The notes beneath the pieces were generated by a model, which was not told the origin of the DNA, ran no database searches, and was given only the letters and a program-made list of their open reading frames with translations. The translations under genes and the position numbers were made by a program. From the NCBI RefSeq assembly GCF_016907955.1, contig NZ_JAFBCX010000001.1, forward strand, positions 1,302,001 to 1,366,000: 64,000 nucleotides of DNA, given 5' to 3'. Origin of the DNA: Lentzea nigeriaca (GTDB lineage Bacteria; Actinomycetota; Actinomycetes; Mycobacteriales; Pseudonocardiaceae). Position 1 is the first letter of the stretch; each line of letters opens with the position of its first letter. This document shows positions 9,936 to 18,831 of the stretch, piece by piece.

Positions 9936-10496
9936 GCACGGACGGCCGTTGCGGTCAACGTTTCCAAACGAAGTGGCGAACCGTGGCGGCGCAAAGTCGC
10001 ACGGCCGATTCCAGGAATCGCACCGAATCGCCATCGTGCAGGCCCACGCGAGCAAGGCCCGTCGGGCAGGTGTACCGAGGACGAAGGCGGGGATCGGCCG
10101 GGCACGACGAGCCCGTCCAGTCGGACGGTCATCGCAGTGAAGACGGCTGTGCCGAGTTCCACCGCGAAAGGCGGACGGAGATCCGCACACGGCAGTGGCG
10201 CACGGGCGTCGTGAGAAAAGAACCGATGACCGATCTCAGGGCGAGACCGACGGCAGCAGTGCGCCGCAATATAGCGACGATCGACGAACAGGACGGCTGG
10301 AATACCTCAAACTAGGGATGCCTTTCCGGTGGTCACACCTTCGGGTACCAGCGCAGGACCAGGCGGTCTTTCGAGGGCGGAGCTGATATTCTCGGCCGAC
10401 GAACACGGGTAATCGACGCGATCTCGATGATATTCCTCGATGGATCGCGAGAATCCCCTGCGGTTTCTTTGCCAGGAACACGAGAAGGCCAGGGAC
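9936..10496. other. Intergenic region upstream of the chemosensory operon
   Basis: About 560 bases without a recognisable gene or remnant. It is less GC-rich near 10310-10440 and must contain the operon promoter. I could not pick a convincing -35/-10 pair by eye. Confidence 0.4.
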
Positions 10497-12392
10497 ATGG
10501 CGACGAAGATCATGCGTCGGCTGCGCTTGCCGCACCGCAGGCTGGGATTCCGCCTCGCCGCGGCGATGCTGGCCGTGTCACTGCCGCTGATGGTGGCTCT
10601 CGCGGTGTTCCTGACCGTCAGAGCCGCCGACAGCCTCACCGAGGCGGGCAAGCAGAACGCGGTCGAGAGCGTCAGCTCCGCGTCGCTGAGGTTCTCGGAC
10701 TGGCTCACCGAACGGCAGCGCGATCTGCAGGTGACCGCAGCCGAGGCTGCGGACCAGACCTCCGCCACCGTGATCGCCGCGCTGCTGACCGAACGGGTCA
10801 AGGTGACGCCGGAGTTCACGGTGCTGGAGACGCTGGACCTCGCGGGCAACATCGTGGCCTCCAGCAGCCCCGCGGTCGTCCCCGCGGGCAACGCGGAGTG
10901 GTTCCGCACGGCCGTCTCCGGCAAGCCCGCGATGACCTCGTTCACCGAGCAGAACGGCCACCTGGACTGGATCATCGCCTATCCGATCGTCGGTGACGAT
11001 GATCGGCCGCGAGGCGTCGTGGCCGCGAACCTCGCCCCCGTGACGCTGGCGAAGCTGCTGGTCAACCCGGACCTGCGGCAGGGCAGCGAGTTCACCGTGG
11101 TCGACGCGCAGCACCGGCTGATCTTCGACTCCTCGACGATGGGGGACGCCAAGGACGGCGCCGCGCTCCTGGCCGCCGGTGCGGCGCGGACAACGGTCGA
11201 CAACCCCGCCACACGACAGGCCGCCGGTACGCACACCGGCTCGGCCACCTACACCGACGCCCACGGCCATGAGGTCATCGGCGCGTTCGACGTGATCGAG
11301 GCGCTGGGCTGGGTCCTGATCGCGCAGAACGATCTCGGCCTCGTGCTGGAGCCGACGGCCGATCTGCGCAACCAGGCGATCGTCATCGTGGCGGCAGGGG
11401 CTCTCGTGGCCGCCACCATCTCGATCCTGTTCGCCTGGCAGGCGACCCGGCCGATCACCCGGCTCACCGCCTCGGCCCGGCGCGCGGCGAACGGCGACCT
11501 CACCGCCCGCGTCGTACCCGCTGGTTCCGTCGAGCTGGTCACGCTCGGAGAGTCGTTCAACGCCATGGTGTCGACGTGCGAGCACCTGGTGGGGCAGGCG
11601 ACGGCGGCGGGGTTCGACGTCAACTCGGCCGCCGCCGAGCTGTCCGCGTCGTCGGAGCAGCTGGCGGCGACCACGACTCAGCAGAGCGTCGCGGTCACCG
11701 AGGCGACGGCGACCACCGAGGAGCTGGCCCGTGCGGCCTCGGTGATCGCCGAAACGGTCGACGCCGTCACCCATCAGACCTCGGACACGCGGGACAACCT
11801 GGAGCAGGCCGGGAACGACATCAGGCTGTCCAGCGAGCGCACGCTCGCGCTGGCGGGACGGGTCAACGACATCGACGGCCTGCTGACCCTGATCAACGAC
11901 ATCGCCGACCAGACCAATCTCCTCGCCCTCAACGCGGCCATCGAGGCCGCCAGGGCGGGCGACCACGGCCTCGGCTTCGCGGTGGTGGCCGAGGAGGTCC
12001 GCAGGCTCGCCGAACGCTCCAAGACCTCCGCGAGTGACATCGCGTCGATCGTCTCGGCGATCCAGGGCGAGACCAACGCGACCGTCATGGCGATGGAGAA
12101 GGGTGCCAAGCAGCTGGTCCAGGGCCTGGAACTGCTCGACACCGTGGCCGAGGCGTACGGGCAGGTGCGCCTGACCACACAGCAGCAGCGCAGCGCCACC
12201 GCCCAGGTGGTCGAGACGATGGGCCAGCTCTCCGACGCCAGCAGGCAGGTCTCGGCGACCGCGCAACAGATCGCCTCCGCCGCGGGCAGTCTCGCCGAAC
12301 TCGCCGGCAACCTGCACGAGGGCGCCAAGGTGGCGGCCGGTGAAGCACCGGGCACCGCCGGCCTGCTGCACTCCGGCAACGGGCACGGGTGA
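10497..12392 (+). CDS. Methyl-accepting chemotaxis protein (WspA-like receptor)
   Basis: A 631-residue receptor. TM1 is at about 16-41 ([20 protein letters not shown]). An extracellular Cache-like sensor of about 250 residues follows. TM2 is near 293-316 ([20 protein letters not shown]), then a HAMP domain ([20 protein letters not shown]) and a long coiled-coil MA signalling domain. The signalling tip carries [30 protein letters not shown], the CheA/CheW contact. ATG 10497 is chosen by the purine-rich GAGAAGG upstream; an ATG 57 bases earlier is possible. First gene of a seven-gene operon ending in a diguanylate cyclase, so it probably gates c-di-GMP synthesis. The ligand is unknown. No CheR-docking pentapeptide is seen at the C-terminus. 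Confidence 0.93.
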   Translation: MATKIMRRLRLPHRRLGFRLAAAMLAVSLPLMVALAVFLTVRAADSLTEAGKQNAVESVSSASLRFSDWLTERQRDLQVTAAEAADQTSATVIAALLTERVKVTPEFTVLETLDLAGNIVASSSPAVVPAGNAEWFRTAVSGKPAMTSFTEQNGHLDWIIAYPIVGDDDRPRGVVAANLAPVTLAKLLVNPDLRQGSEFTVVDAQHRLIFDSSTMGDAKDGAALLAAGAARTTVDNPATRQAAGTHTGSATYTDAHGHEVIGAFDVIEALGWVLIAQNDLGLVLEPTADLRNQAIVIVAAGALVAATISILFAWQATRPITRLTASARRAANGDLTARVVPAGSVELVTLGESFNAMVSTCEHLVGQATAAGFDVNSAAAELSASSEQLAATTTQQSVAVTEATATTEELARAASVIAETVDAVTHQTSDTRDNLEQAGNDIRLSSERTLALAGRVNDIDGLLTLINDIADQTNLLALNAAIEAARAGDHGLGFAVVAEEVRRLAERSKTSASDIASIVSAIQGETNATVMAMEKGAKQLVQGLELLDTVAEAYGQVRLTTQQQRSATAQVVETMGQLSDASRQVSATAQQIASAAGSLAELAGNLHEGAKVAAGEAPGTAGLLHSGNGHG

Positions 12393-12398
12393 CCGATC

Positions 12399-12809
12399 GT
12401 GCAGGCCGTACTGCTGCCCGTGCACCAGGAGCTCTACGCGCTGCCCGTGCGGTGGGTGCGGGAGGTGCTCACCGCCCCGCAGATCACGCCGCTGCCGACC
12501 GCGCCGCCGGAGTTCCTCGGGCTGTTCAACCTGCGCGGCGAGATCGTCCCGTTGTTCGACACCGCGGCGCTGCTCGGCATCGGCACCATCGACGCCGTGG
12601 CGTTCACCGTGGTACTGCTGGGGCCGCAGGGCCCCGCCGGCCTTGCCACGACCGCGCTTCCGCACCGTGCAGTGCTCGACGCGCCGACGGGCCGGTCTGA
12701 GCACCACGGCACCGCGGGCACGTTCCGGATCGGCGACCGCGTCGCGGTCCTGATCGAGCCGTCCGCGCTGCTGGCGCCGGATCGCCGGTTGTCGGCCGGG
12801 TCAGCCTGA
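12399..12809 (+). CDS. cheW: CheW-like coupling protein (WspB position)
   Basis: A 136-residue single CheW domain that would bridge the receptor tip and the CheA kinase. Family signatures: LYALPVRWVREVLTAPQITPLPTAPPEFLGLFNLRGEIVPL, with the conserved LRGxIxP segment. It starts with GTG six bases after the receptor stop and its TGA shares a base with the cheA ATG. A second CheW gene lies five genes on, as in Wsp operons that have two adaptors. Confidence 0.88.
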   Translation: MQAVLLPVHQELYALPVRWVREVLTAPQITPLPTAPPEFLGLFNLRGEIVPLFDTAALLGIGTIDAVAFTVVLLGPQGPAGLATTALPHRAVLDAPTGRSEHHGTAGTFRIGDRVAVLIEPSALLAPDRRLSAGSA

Positions 12810-14809
12810 TGGCCGGGCTCGATCTGGCGCACGTGCGGGCGCTGTTCGCCCAGGAGGCGGCCGTCCGGCTGGCCAGGCTGGGGAACCAGCTGCTCCTGCT
12901 CGAGCAGGCGAGCGGCGACCGGGAGCTGGTCGACTCGATCTTCCGCGAGCTGCACACCCTGAAGGGCTCATCGGCGGTCGCGGGGTTCGAGGACGTCAGC
13001 AGGATCGCGCACGATCTGGAGGAGCTCGTCGACGCTGTTCGCGGCTCGGAGGGCGCGGTGACCGCGGAGGTGATCGACCGGCTGCTCACCGGCGTCGACG
13101 AGCTGAACGCGGCGATCGTGGCTGGCGTCGGGCCGCTCATGCCCGGCCCCGACGCGGAACCGGACGTGATGCCCGCCCAGCGCGTCGAGAGCCCGCCGTC
13201 ACCCGACCCCGTGCCGCCACCACGCACAGAGAGCGACGGGAACGGCGTGGTCATGGTGCCGATGGAACGCCTGGACGAGCTCGTCCGCCTCGTCGGCGAG
13301 TCGGCGTCGGCCCACCTGCGAGTGGGCCGGATGCTCCAGGAACGCTTCCGGATCGACCCGGCCTCGTGCGCCGAGTACATCAAGCTCTCCCGGTCGCTCA
13401 ACGACCTGCAGGACCGGACGATGCGCACCCGGATGGTGCCGGTCGCCACGATGACCGACCAGATGCACCGCGCCGCACGCGATGTCGCCAGGGCTCGGAA
13501 CAAGGACATCAGGTGGGAGGTCCGCGGCGCCGACACCGAGCTGGACCGCGGTGTCCTGCACCGGCTGTCCGAGGCGATGCTGCATCTGGTGCGCAACGCC
13601 GTCGACCACGGGATCGAGTGCGCGGCCGAACGCGAGGCCAGCGGCAAGCCGAGGCAGGGCCTGATCCGCCTGCACGCCATGCAGCTCGGCTCCGAGGTGG
13701 TCATCGCGATCAGCGACGACGGCGCGGGCATCGACACCGAGCGGGTACGCGAGCAGGCAGCTCGCCAGGGTGTCGACGTCGAGCACATGACCGAGGAGGA
13801 CCTGTGCGGGCTGATCTTCCGCTCACGACTGTCCACGGCTGCGCTCGTCACCGACATCTCCGGCCGCGGGGTGGGGCTCGACGTGGTGCGCACGACCGTC
13901 GAGGCCGCCTCCGGCCGGGTTGAGGTCCGGTCCGAACGAGGCGTCGGCACCGAGTTCCGGATCATCGTGCCGATCACGCTGGCGGTGCTGCGCTGTCTGC
14001 TCGTCGACGCGGGAGGTCAGCGGTTCGCCATCCCGTTCCACCGGGTGATCACGTCACGCAGGTACGACGCCGAGGCGGTCACCCGTGCGGAAGGGCGCCC
14101 CGTGGTGTGGGTGGACCAGCGACCGGTGCGGGTGTCCCGGCTTGCGGACACGCTGGCGATGTCGTCGGAGGAAGCCTGCGACGGGCCCGTGGTGGTGCTG
14201 GGCGACACCGCCGACTCCCACGCGTTCCAGGTGGACCGGCTGGTGGGCAGGCGCGACGTCGTCCTCAAAGGACTCGGCCCGCCCGCACCGCACCTTCCCG
14301 TCGTGGCGGGCGCGGGCGTGGAGCCGGACGGGTCGATCCTCACCGTGCTCGACCCGCCGGGGCTCATCCGCCGCGCCCAGCGGGCGGCCAGGACGGACGC
14401 GCCGCCCGCGCCGGCCGGCAGGCACAGCGTGCGACGGCACCAGGTGATGGTGGTGGACGACGCTCTGACGGTCCGGGAGCTCCAGCGCAGCATCCTCGAA
14501 CGCGCGGGCTACGAGGTCAGGGTCGCAGGCGACGGCGCCCAGGCGCTGTCCTCCCTGCTGCAGCAGCCCTGCGACCTCGTGCTCACCGACGTGGAGATGC
14601 CCAACATGGACGGGTTCGCCCTGACCGAGGCGATCAGGGCCACACCGGCGCTGGCCAACGTCCCCGTGCTGATGCTCACCTCGCGCGCGGGCGACTCCGA
14701 CCGGCAGCGGGGGCTCGACGCGGGCGCGGACGGCTACATCCTCAAGAGCGGCTTCGACGAGGGCAGTCTGCTCGCCGCGGTCAACCGGCTGCTGGGCAGC
14801 ACGCCGTGA
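12809..14809 (+). CDS. cheA: Hybrid chemotaxis histidine kinase CheA-REC (WspE-like)
   Basis: A 666-residue hybrid kinase. Order: HPt (residues 1-105, phospho-His49 in LHTLKGSSAVAGF), a Pro-rich linker without an obvious P2 domain, dimerisation helices, HATPase (HLVRNAVDHGIE, DDGAGID, GRGVGLDVVRT; about 250-390), CheW-like P5 (about 395-520), and a C-terminal receiver (about 545-666, phospho-acceptor Asp594 in VLTDVEMPNMDG). All key catalytic residues are present. The CheA-REC fusion is the architecture of WspE and related non-flagellar systems. It should phosphorylate the REC-GGDEF protein encoded at the operon end; CheB has lost its receiver Asp. Its own REC may act as a phosphate sink. Confidence 0.93.
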   Translation: MAGLDLAHVRALFAQEAAVRLARLGNQLLLLEQASGDRELVDSIFRELHTLKGSSAVAGFEDVSRIAHDLEELVDAVRGSEGAVTAEVIDRLLTGVDELNAAIVAGVGPLMPGPDAEPDVMPAQRVESPPSPDPVPPPRTESDGNGVVMVPMERLDELVRLVGESASAHLRVGRMLQERFRIDPASCAEYIKLSRSLNDLQDRTMRTRMVPVATMTDQMHRAARDVARARNKDIRWEVRGADTELDRGVLHRLSEAMLHLVRNAVDHGIECAAEREASGKPRQGLIRLHAMQLGSEVVIAISDDGAGIDTERVREQAARQGVDVEHMTEEDLCGLIFRSRLSTAALVTDISGRGVGLDVVRTTVEAASGRVEVRSERGVGTEFRIIVPITLAVLRCLLVDAGGQRFAIPFHRVITSRRYDAEAVTRAEGRPVVWVDQRPVRVSRLADTLAMSSEEACDGPVVVLGDTADSHAFQVDRLVGRRDVVLKGLGPPAPHLPVVAGAGVEPDGSILTVLDPPGLIRRAQRAARTDAPPAPAGRHSVRRHQVMVVDDALTVRELQRSILERAGYEVRVAGDGAQALSSLLQQPCDLVLTDVEMPNMDGFALTEAIRATPALANVPVLMLTSRAGDSDRQRGLDAGADGYILKSGFDEGSLLAAVNRLLGSTP

Positions 14810-15831
14810 AGCGGCCCGCGAGTCCCGTTCGGGCCATGATCGTCGGCCATGCGCCGGACGAGAGCGCCCGGCTCACGCTTGCCCTGCAACTGGAGGGCGA
14901 CATCACCGTGGTGAGCGAGGCGACCACGACCGCCGAGGCGGTGGCGGGCGTCGCCGGAGTGCGACCCGACGTCGTCGTGCTGACGCTGCGTGCGGAGGCT
15001 CGCGGCTGGTACGACGTCATCGAGCGGATCATGGCGTTCACACCGACCCCCATCCTGGTCGTGGCGAACGGCACCACGGGCCGTCGGGCGCCGTCCGCGG
15101 TGCGGGCCTTGATGTCCGGCGCGATCGACGTCCTGCCGGCGAACGGCGGCTGGACGGCCTCGTTGGCGGCAGAGCTGCGCCGGGCGGTGCGGCTGGTCTG
15201 CGGCGCGCACGTCGTGCGCCATCCCCGAGGGCTGAACCCGCGTGGCGAGTCCCAGCCCCGCACGCAGCTTCCGATCGTGGCCGTGGGCGCCTCCACCGGT
15301 GGCCCGAGTGCGCTGGCCACACTCCTGGGAGGGCTCGGCGATCTCGACGCCCCCGTTCTCGTCGTCCAGCACCTGCATCCCGAGTTCACCAGCGGGCTCG
15401 TCGAGTGGATGAGCCGGGTCTCGGCTCTGCCCGTCGTCCTCGCGGCACACGGCGACACCGCCCAGCCCGGTCAGGTGTATTTCGCTCCTGGTGGTGTCCA
15501 TCTGCGACTGGCCGCGGATCGGCGGCTCGAACTCGACACCGCTCCGCCGGCCACCCACCAGCCGTCGGTCGACGAGCTGTTCATGTCCGTGGCGAAGCAG
15601 GTCGGCGCGGGTTCCATCGGAGTGCTGCTGACCGGCATCGGCGACGACGGTGCCCGCGGGCTGCTGGCGATGCGCGAGCGGGGTGGCCAGACGCTCGCGC
15701 AGGACGAGTCCACGTCGGCCGTGTTCGGCATGCCGCAGGCCGCCCTGCGCATCGGGGCCGTGAACCGGCTGCTGCCCATCTCCGAGCTCGCCGACGCAGT
15801 CCGCATCGCCGCCCGCAGGGTCGGGTCATGA
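14806..15831 (+). CDS. cheB: CheB-like receptor methylesterase with degenerate receiver domain
   Basis: A 341-residue protein with CheB layout. The methylesterase domain (about 150-341) is intact: Ser163 in VGASTGGPSA, His189 in VVQHLHPEF and Asp281 in GIGDDGARG, nearly the spacing of enteric CheB. The N-terminal receiver is degenerate. The acidic pair is Gly14-His15 in AMIVGHAPDE. The phospho-acceptor position is Thr60 in VVVLTLRAEARG. The conserved Lys near GAIDVLPAN is lost. Phosphorylation by CheA is therefore not expected, and receptor demethylation may be constitutive or controlled another way. GTG 14806 overlaps the cheA stop; the cheR start overlaps its own stop (ATGA). Confidence 0.9.
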   Translation: MKRPASPVRAMIVGHAPDESARLTLALQLEGDITVVSEATTTAEAVAGVAGVRPDVVVLTLRAEARGWYDVIERIMAFTPTPILVVANGTTGRRAPSAVRALMSGAIDVLPANGGWTASLAAELRRAVRLVCGAHVVRHPRGLNPRGESQPRTQLPIVAVGASTGGPSALATLLGGLGDLDAPVLVVQHLHPEFTSGLVEWMSRVSALPVVLAAHGDTAQPGQVYFAPGGVHLRLAADRRLELDTAPPATHQPSVDELFMSVAKQVGAGSIGVLLTGIGDDGARGLLAMRERGGQTLAQDESTSAVFGMPQAALRIGAVNRLLPISELADAVRIAARRVGS

Positions 15832-17054
15832 ACGACGACGTGGCGTTCGGCGCCGTGCTGGACCGGGTCGCGGAACTGCTGCACCGGCACATCGGCCTGC
15901 GGTGCGAGTCCGCGCTGTACAGCAGGCTCCGGCGTGCCGTGCGGGACGAGGCTGCCGCACACGGTGTCGATGTCGAGGGCTACCTGGCGATGCTCACCCC
16001 GGGCAGTCCGGTCATGCAGCGCCTGCAGAACCGGATCACGGTCCAGGAGACGGCCTTCTTCCGCCACCCCGAGCAGTTCGAGACCCTCGCCCGCCACATC
16101 CTGCCCACCCTGCGCCCTCCGGTGAGGATCTGGAGCGCGGCGTGCTCCAACGGGCAGGAGCCGTACAGCCTCGCCATGCTGCTCGATGAGTCCGGTGTGG
16201 ACGGTTCGGTGATCGCGACGGACCTGTCCACCTCGGCGGTGCAGCGCGCCGCGGAGGGCAGGTACTCCTCACGCGAGCTGACCGGACTGTCGCCCGAGCG
16301 CATCGCGCGGTACCTCACCCGCACGGGGCAGAGCTGGGAGGTCAACCGGGCGATCAGCGACCGCGTCACCGTCTTCCGGCACAACCTCCTCGACCCGATA
16401 CCGGAGCGCGTCAAGTCCTGCCAGGTGGTCTTCTGCCGCAACGTGCTCATCTACTTCTCGCCGCAGCACGCCAAGATCTTCCTGGACCGGCTGGCGGACG
16501 CCATGCAGCGCAGGGTTTGGCTGTTCCTGAGCTCGACCGAGACGATCTGGCAGGTCAGCGGCCGCTACGAGGCGGTCCGGATCAACGAGGGTTTCGTGCA
16601 CCGCAACCGCGAAGCCGGCACCCCCGCCGCCGGACCACCGGCTCGTCCCCCGGCGATGCCGGAGAACCGGCGGTTCACCGGCAGGAAGGTGACCGCGCGA
16701 ACTCCTGTCCCCGCTGCGCCTCCTGCCCCTCCCAGACCACCGGACCACGCCGAACAGGCCGCGCTGGCCGCCAGGGTCGGGCAGGAGGCGCTGAGCGCGG
16801 GCGACTGCGGGTCGGCTGTCGTCGAGTTCCGGAAGTGGGCCTATCTGACCCCCGACGACGTGATGGCCCACGTCCACCTGGGACTCGCCCTGGAGGCCGC
16901 GGGAGAACGCTCGTCGGCCCGCCGCGCCTACAGCGTGGCGCGGCAGGTACTGGTCACCGTCGACCCGGCCCACGTCGAAGGGGCCATGGAGGGCTTCGCC
17001 GTCGACGAGCTGGCCAGGTTTCTGCACGGGAAGAACCAGGAGTGCGAGAAATGA
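15828..17054 (+). CDS. cheR: CheR methyltransferase with C-terminal TPR (WspC-like)
   Basis: A 408-residue SAM-dependent methyltransferase that should methylate glutamates of the receptor. N-terminal alpha domain (1-75), then TAFFRHPEQF-type motif (here ETAFFRHPEQF), SAM site RIWSAACSNGQEPYSLAM, and FCRNVLIYFS, all hallmarks of CheR. A Pro/Ala-rich linker at about 270-310 leads to TPR-like helices (QEALSAGDCGSAVVEFRKWA, VHLGLALEAAGERSSARRAY). CheR-TPR is the form found in Wsp operons (WspC), where the TPR replaces pentapeptide docking; the receptor here indeed lacks a pentapeptide. Start overlaps cheB stop and its TGA overlaps the next ATG. Confidence 0.92.
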   Translation: MNDDVAFGAVLDRVAELLHRHIGLRCESALYSRLRRAVRDEAAAHGVDVEGYLAMLTPGSPVMQRLQNRITVQETAFFRHPEQFETLARHILPTLRPPVRIWSAACSNGQEPYSLAMLLDESGVDGSVIATDLSTSAVQRAAEGRYSSRELTGLSPERIARYLTRTGQSWEVNRAISDRVTVFRHNLLDPIPERVKSCQVVFCRNVLIYFSPQHAKIFLDRLADAMQRRVWLFLSSTETIWQVSGRYEAVRINEGFVHRNREAGTPAAGPPARPPAMPENRRFTGRKVTARTPVPAAPPAPPRPPDHAEQAALAARVGQEALSAGDCGSAVVEFRKWAYLTPDDVMAHVHLGLALEAAGERSSARRAYSVARQVLVTVDPAHVEGAMEGFAVDELARFLHGKNQECEK

Positions 17055-17431
17055 TCACGATGGTTCGTTTCCGCACCGGAGAAAGCCAGTACTGCCTGGC
17101 TGTCGACGCGACGCGTGCGGTACGCACCACGAGCGGGCTTCTGCCGCTCCCACAAGGACGTTCCGATGTCGTCGGCATCCTTCCCGGTGACCCGCCACTG
17201 ACCGTCATCGCACCGTTCGGTGCCGGTGGCGACAAGGTCCTCGTGGTCGAGGCGGGACAGAAGACCTTCGGTGTGCTGGTCGACTCCGTGACCGGGCTGA
17301 CCCGCGTGGACGAGTCCGACATCCGCCCGGCGCCGGACGGGCAGGACCGCCGGTTGATCTGCGGGACCTTCCGCAGCGATGGCGAACTGACCCTGGTGAC
17401 CGATCCGGAAGTCCTGGTGGGACGACTGTGA
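17051..17431 (+). CDS. cheW: Second CheW-like adaptor (WspD position)
   Basis: A short 126-residue CheW-type domain: ESQYCLAVDATRAVRTTSGLLPLP, DVVGILPGDPPLTVIAP and FGVLVDSVTGLTRVDESDI match the two SH3-like halves. The central LRGxxxP is altered to ILPGDPPL, so it is more diverged than the first CheW. It might bind a different surface or serve as a CheR/CheB-linked adaptor. AGGAG lies ten bases upstream of ATG 17051; start and stop both overlap neighbours. Confidence 0.8.
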   Translation: MITMVRFRTGESQYCLAVDATRAVRTTSGLLPLPQGRSDVVGILPGDPPLTVIAPFGAGGDKVLVVEAGQKTFGVLVDSVTGLTRVDESDIRPAPDGQDRRLICGTFRSDGELTLVTDPEVLVGRL

Positions 17432-18336
17432 TCACCAACTCGACGGTGCTCGTCGCCGACGACTCGCTGGTGATCCGGGCCGTGGTCCGCGCCGGCCTGG
17501 AGGACGCGGGCTACACGGTGGTCGAAGCCGACGACGGTCCTGCCGCGATCGCCTGGTGCCGCACGTGCCCACCCGACGTGATCCTGCTCGACATCGAGAT
17601 GCCGGGCTTGGACGGTCACGAGGTGCTGGCCGCGCTCAAGAGCGACGAGACCACACGCGACGTTCCCGTCGTGTTCCTCACCGGCCGCACCGGCATGGAC
17701 GATCTGGTCTCGGGCATGCACGGCGGCGCCCACGACTACCTGAGAAAACCGTTCGAGCCTCCGGAGCTGCTGGCCAGGGTCAGCGCGGCGGTGCACGTCA
17801 AGAAGCTGCAGGACCAGCTGCGCCGGCGCAACGCGGAGCTGGAACGGCTCAGCCGCACCGACCTGCTCACCGGGCTGTTCAACCGCCGGCACATGGAGGA
17901 GCAGCTGACCAGCTGTCACAGCTTGGCCGTCCGGCACGGTGAGCCGATGGCGCTGGTGCTGTTCGACATCGACCACTTCAAGACCGTCAACGACACCTAC
18001 GGCCACGCGGTGGGTGACCTCGTGCTGCAGGATTTCTCCCGCCGTGTCGCGGAAGCTCTGCGGCAGGAGGACGTCGCCGCCCGGTGGGGCGGCGAGGAGT
18101 TCCTGGTGCTGCTGCCCCTCACCGACATCACCGGCGCCGCCGAGTTCGCCGAGCGCGTGCGTTCCTCCGTGGCCGCCGCGCCCGTCGTCGCGGGCGGACA
18201 CCGGGTCCAGGTGACCCTCAGCGGTGGCTGTGCGCTCGGTCCCGGTGACGGGGTCGACGCCGTGCTCAGCCACGCCGACCAGCGCCTCTACGAAGCGAAG
18301 CGCCTGGGCCGCAACCGCATCGTCGCGTCGTCCTGA
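17428..18336 (+). CDS. REC-GGDEF diguanylate cyclase (WspR-like output protein)
   Basis: A 302-residue response regulator that makes cyclic-di-GMP from two GTP. The receiver (1-125) keeps the acidic pair VADDS, phospho-acceptor Asp55 in LLDIEMPGLDG, the Thr in FLTGRTG and Lys in YLRKPFEPPE. A coiled linker (KKLQDQLRRRNAELERL) joins the GGDEF domain (about 145-300) with DLLTGLFNRRH, FDIDHFKTVNDTYGH and active site Gly221-Phe225 GGEEF. An RxxD inhibitory I-site (Arg212-Asp215, RQED) sits five residues before GGEEF, so product feedback is expected. This is the WspR architecture. It is the last gene of the operon and its natural phosphate acceptor. GTG start overlaps the cheW stop. Confidence 0.95.
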   Translation: MITNSTVLVADDSLVIRAVVRAGLEDAGYTVVEADDGPAAIAWCRTCPPDVILLDIEMPGLDGHEVLAALKSDETTRDVPVVFLTGRTGMDDLVSGMHGGAHDYLRKPFEPPELLARVSAAVHVKKLQDQLRRRNAELERLSRTDLLTGLFNRRHMEEQLTSCHSLAVRHGEPMALVLFDIDHFKTVNDTYGHAVGDLVLQDFSRRVAEALRQEDVAARWGGEEFLVLLPLTDITGAAEFAERVRSSVAAAPVVAGGHRVQVTLSGGCALGPGDGVDAVLSHADQRLYEAKRLGRNRIVASS

Positions 18337-18831
18337 CTTGGAGCACACCGCTTCCCATCCCCTGGGGGTGCTGGTCGATCTCGCACGACGTGGAGCTGCC
18401 CAGCGGTCCCGACAAACGCACCGTCACTGACGAAGGTCGGCAGGCCGCGGGTCCGGCGCACTCGATTTCTTCACGGTCGAGTGAACCTTTCAGGATTCGG
18501 CATAAGAATAGCCGCACCACGAGGTCGGGTATACGACCGGCTGGTCCTGAGGCTTCAGGTCCAACTACTCATCGAGGTTGGTCGAGATCGTGCGTGTCAA
18601 CACTCGGTGAGGAGTGCTTCATCCCGAGATGTAGCAGCTGACGTCTTGCGTTCGAGCAGTTTTCGACGCCAGGCTTCCACGGCTTGGCCACGCAAGCCCA
18701 GGATTTCGGTCGAGCAATTGACAGGGCCTACCGGTGGGCATTCCAAGATATTCAGTCACCCATTCGGCGGCCCTTTCCTGAGAAGGTTTTTCCGCCCGCC
18801 AATACCGCACTTTCGGAAAGAAAGGCTGGCC
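18337..18831. other. Intergenic region between diguanylate cyclase and DUF4360 gene
   Basis: About 495 bases with base composition below that of the genes around it. A weak hairpin lies at 18543-18562 (GGTCCTGA / TCAGGTCC, one mismatch, no T-run). No ORF has convincing coding features. It separates the c-di-GMP operon from the secreted protein pair, so the latter probably has its own promoter. Confidence 0.4.

Noticed and set aside
10300..10400. Sigma-28 (FliA/WhiG) promoter before the chemosensory operon
   Set aside because: No TAAA-N15-GCCGATAA-like match could be found by eye.
10578..12707. Long open frame (709 codons) opposite the receptor gene
   Set aside because: Antisense shadow of a high-GC gene; the sense strand encodes clear receptor motifs, and this frame is Arg/Gly-rich with no domain.
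18543..18562. Terminator after the diguanylate cyclase gene
   Set aside because: Stem has a mismatch, lies over 200 bases from the stop and has no T-run.
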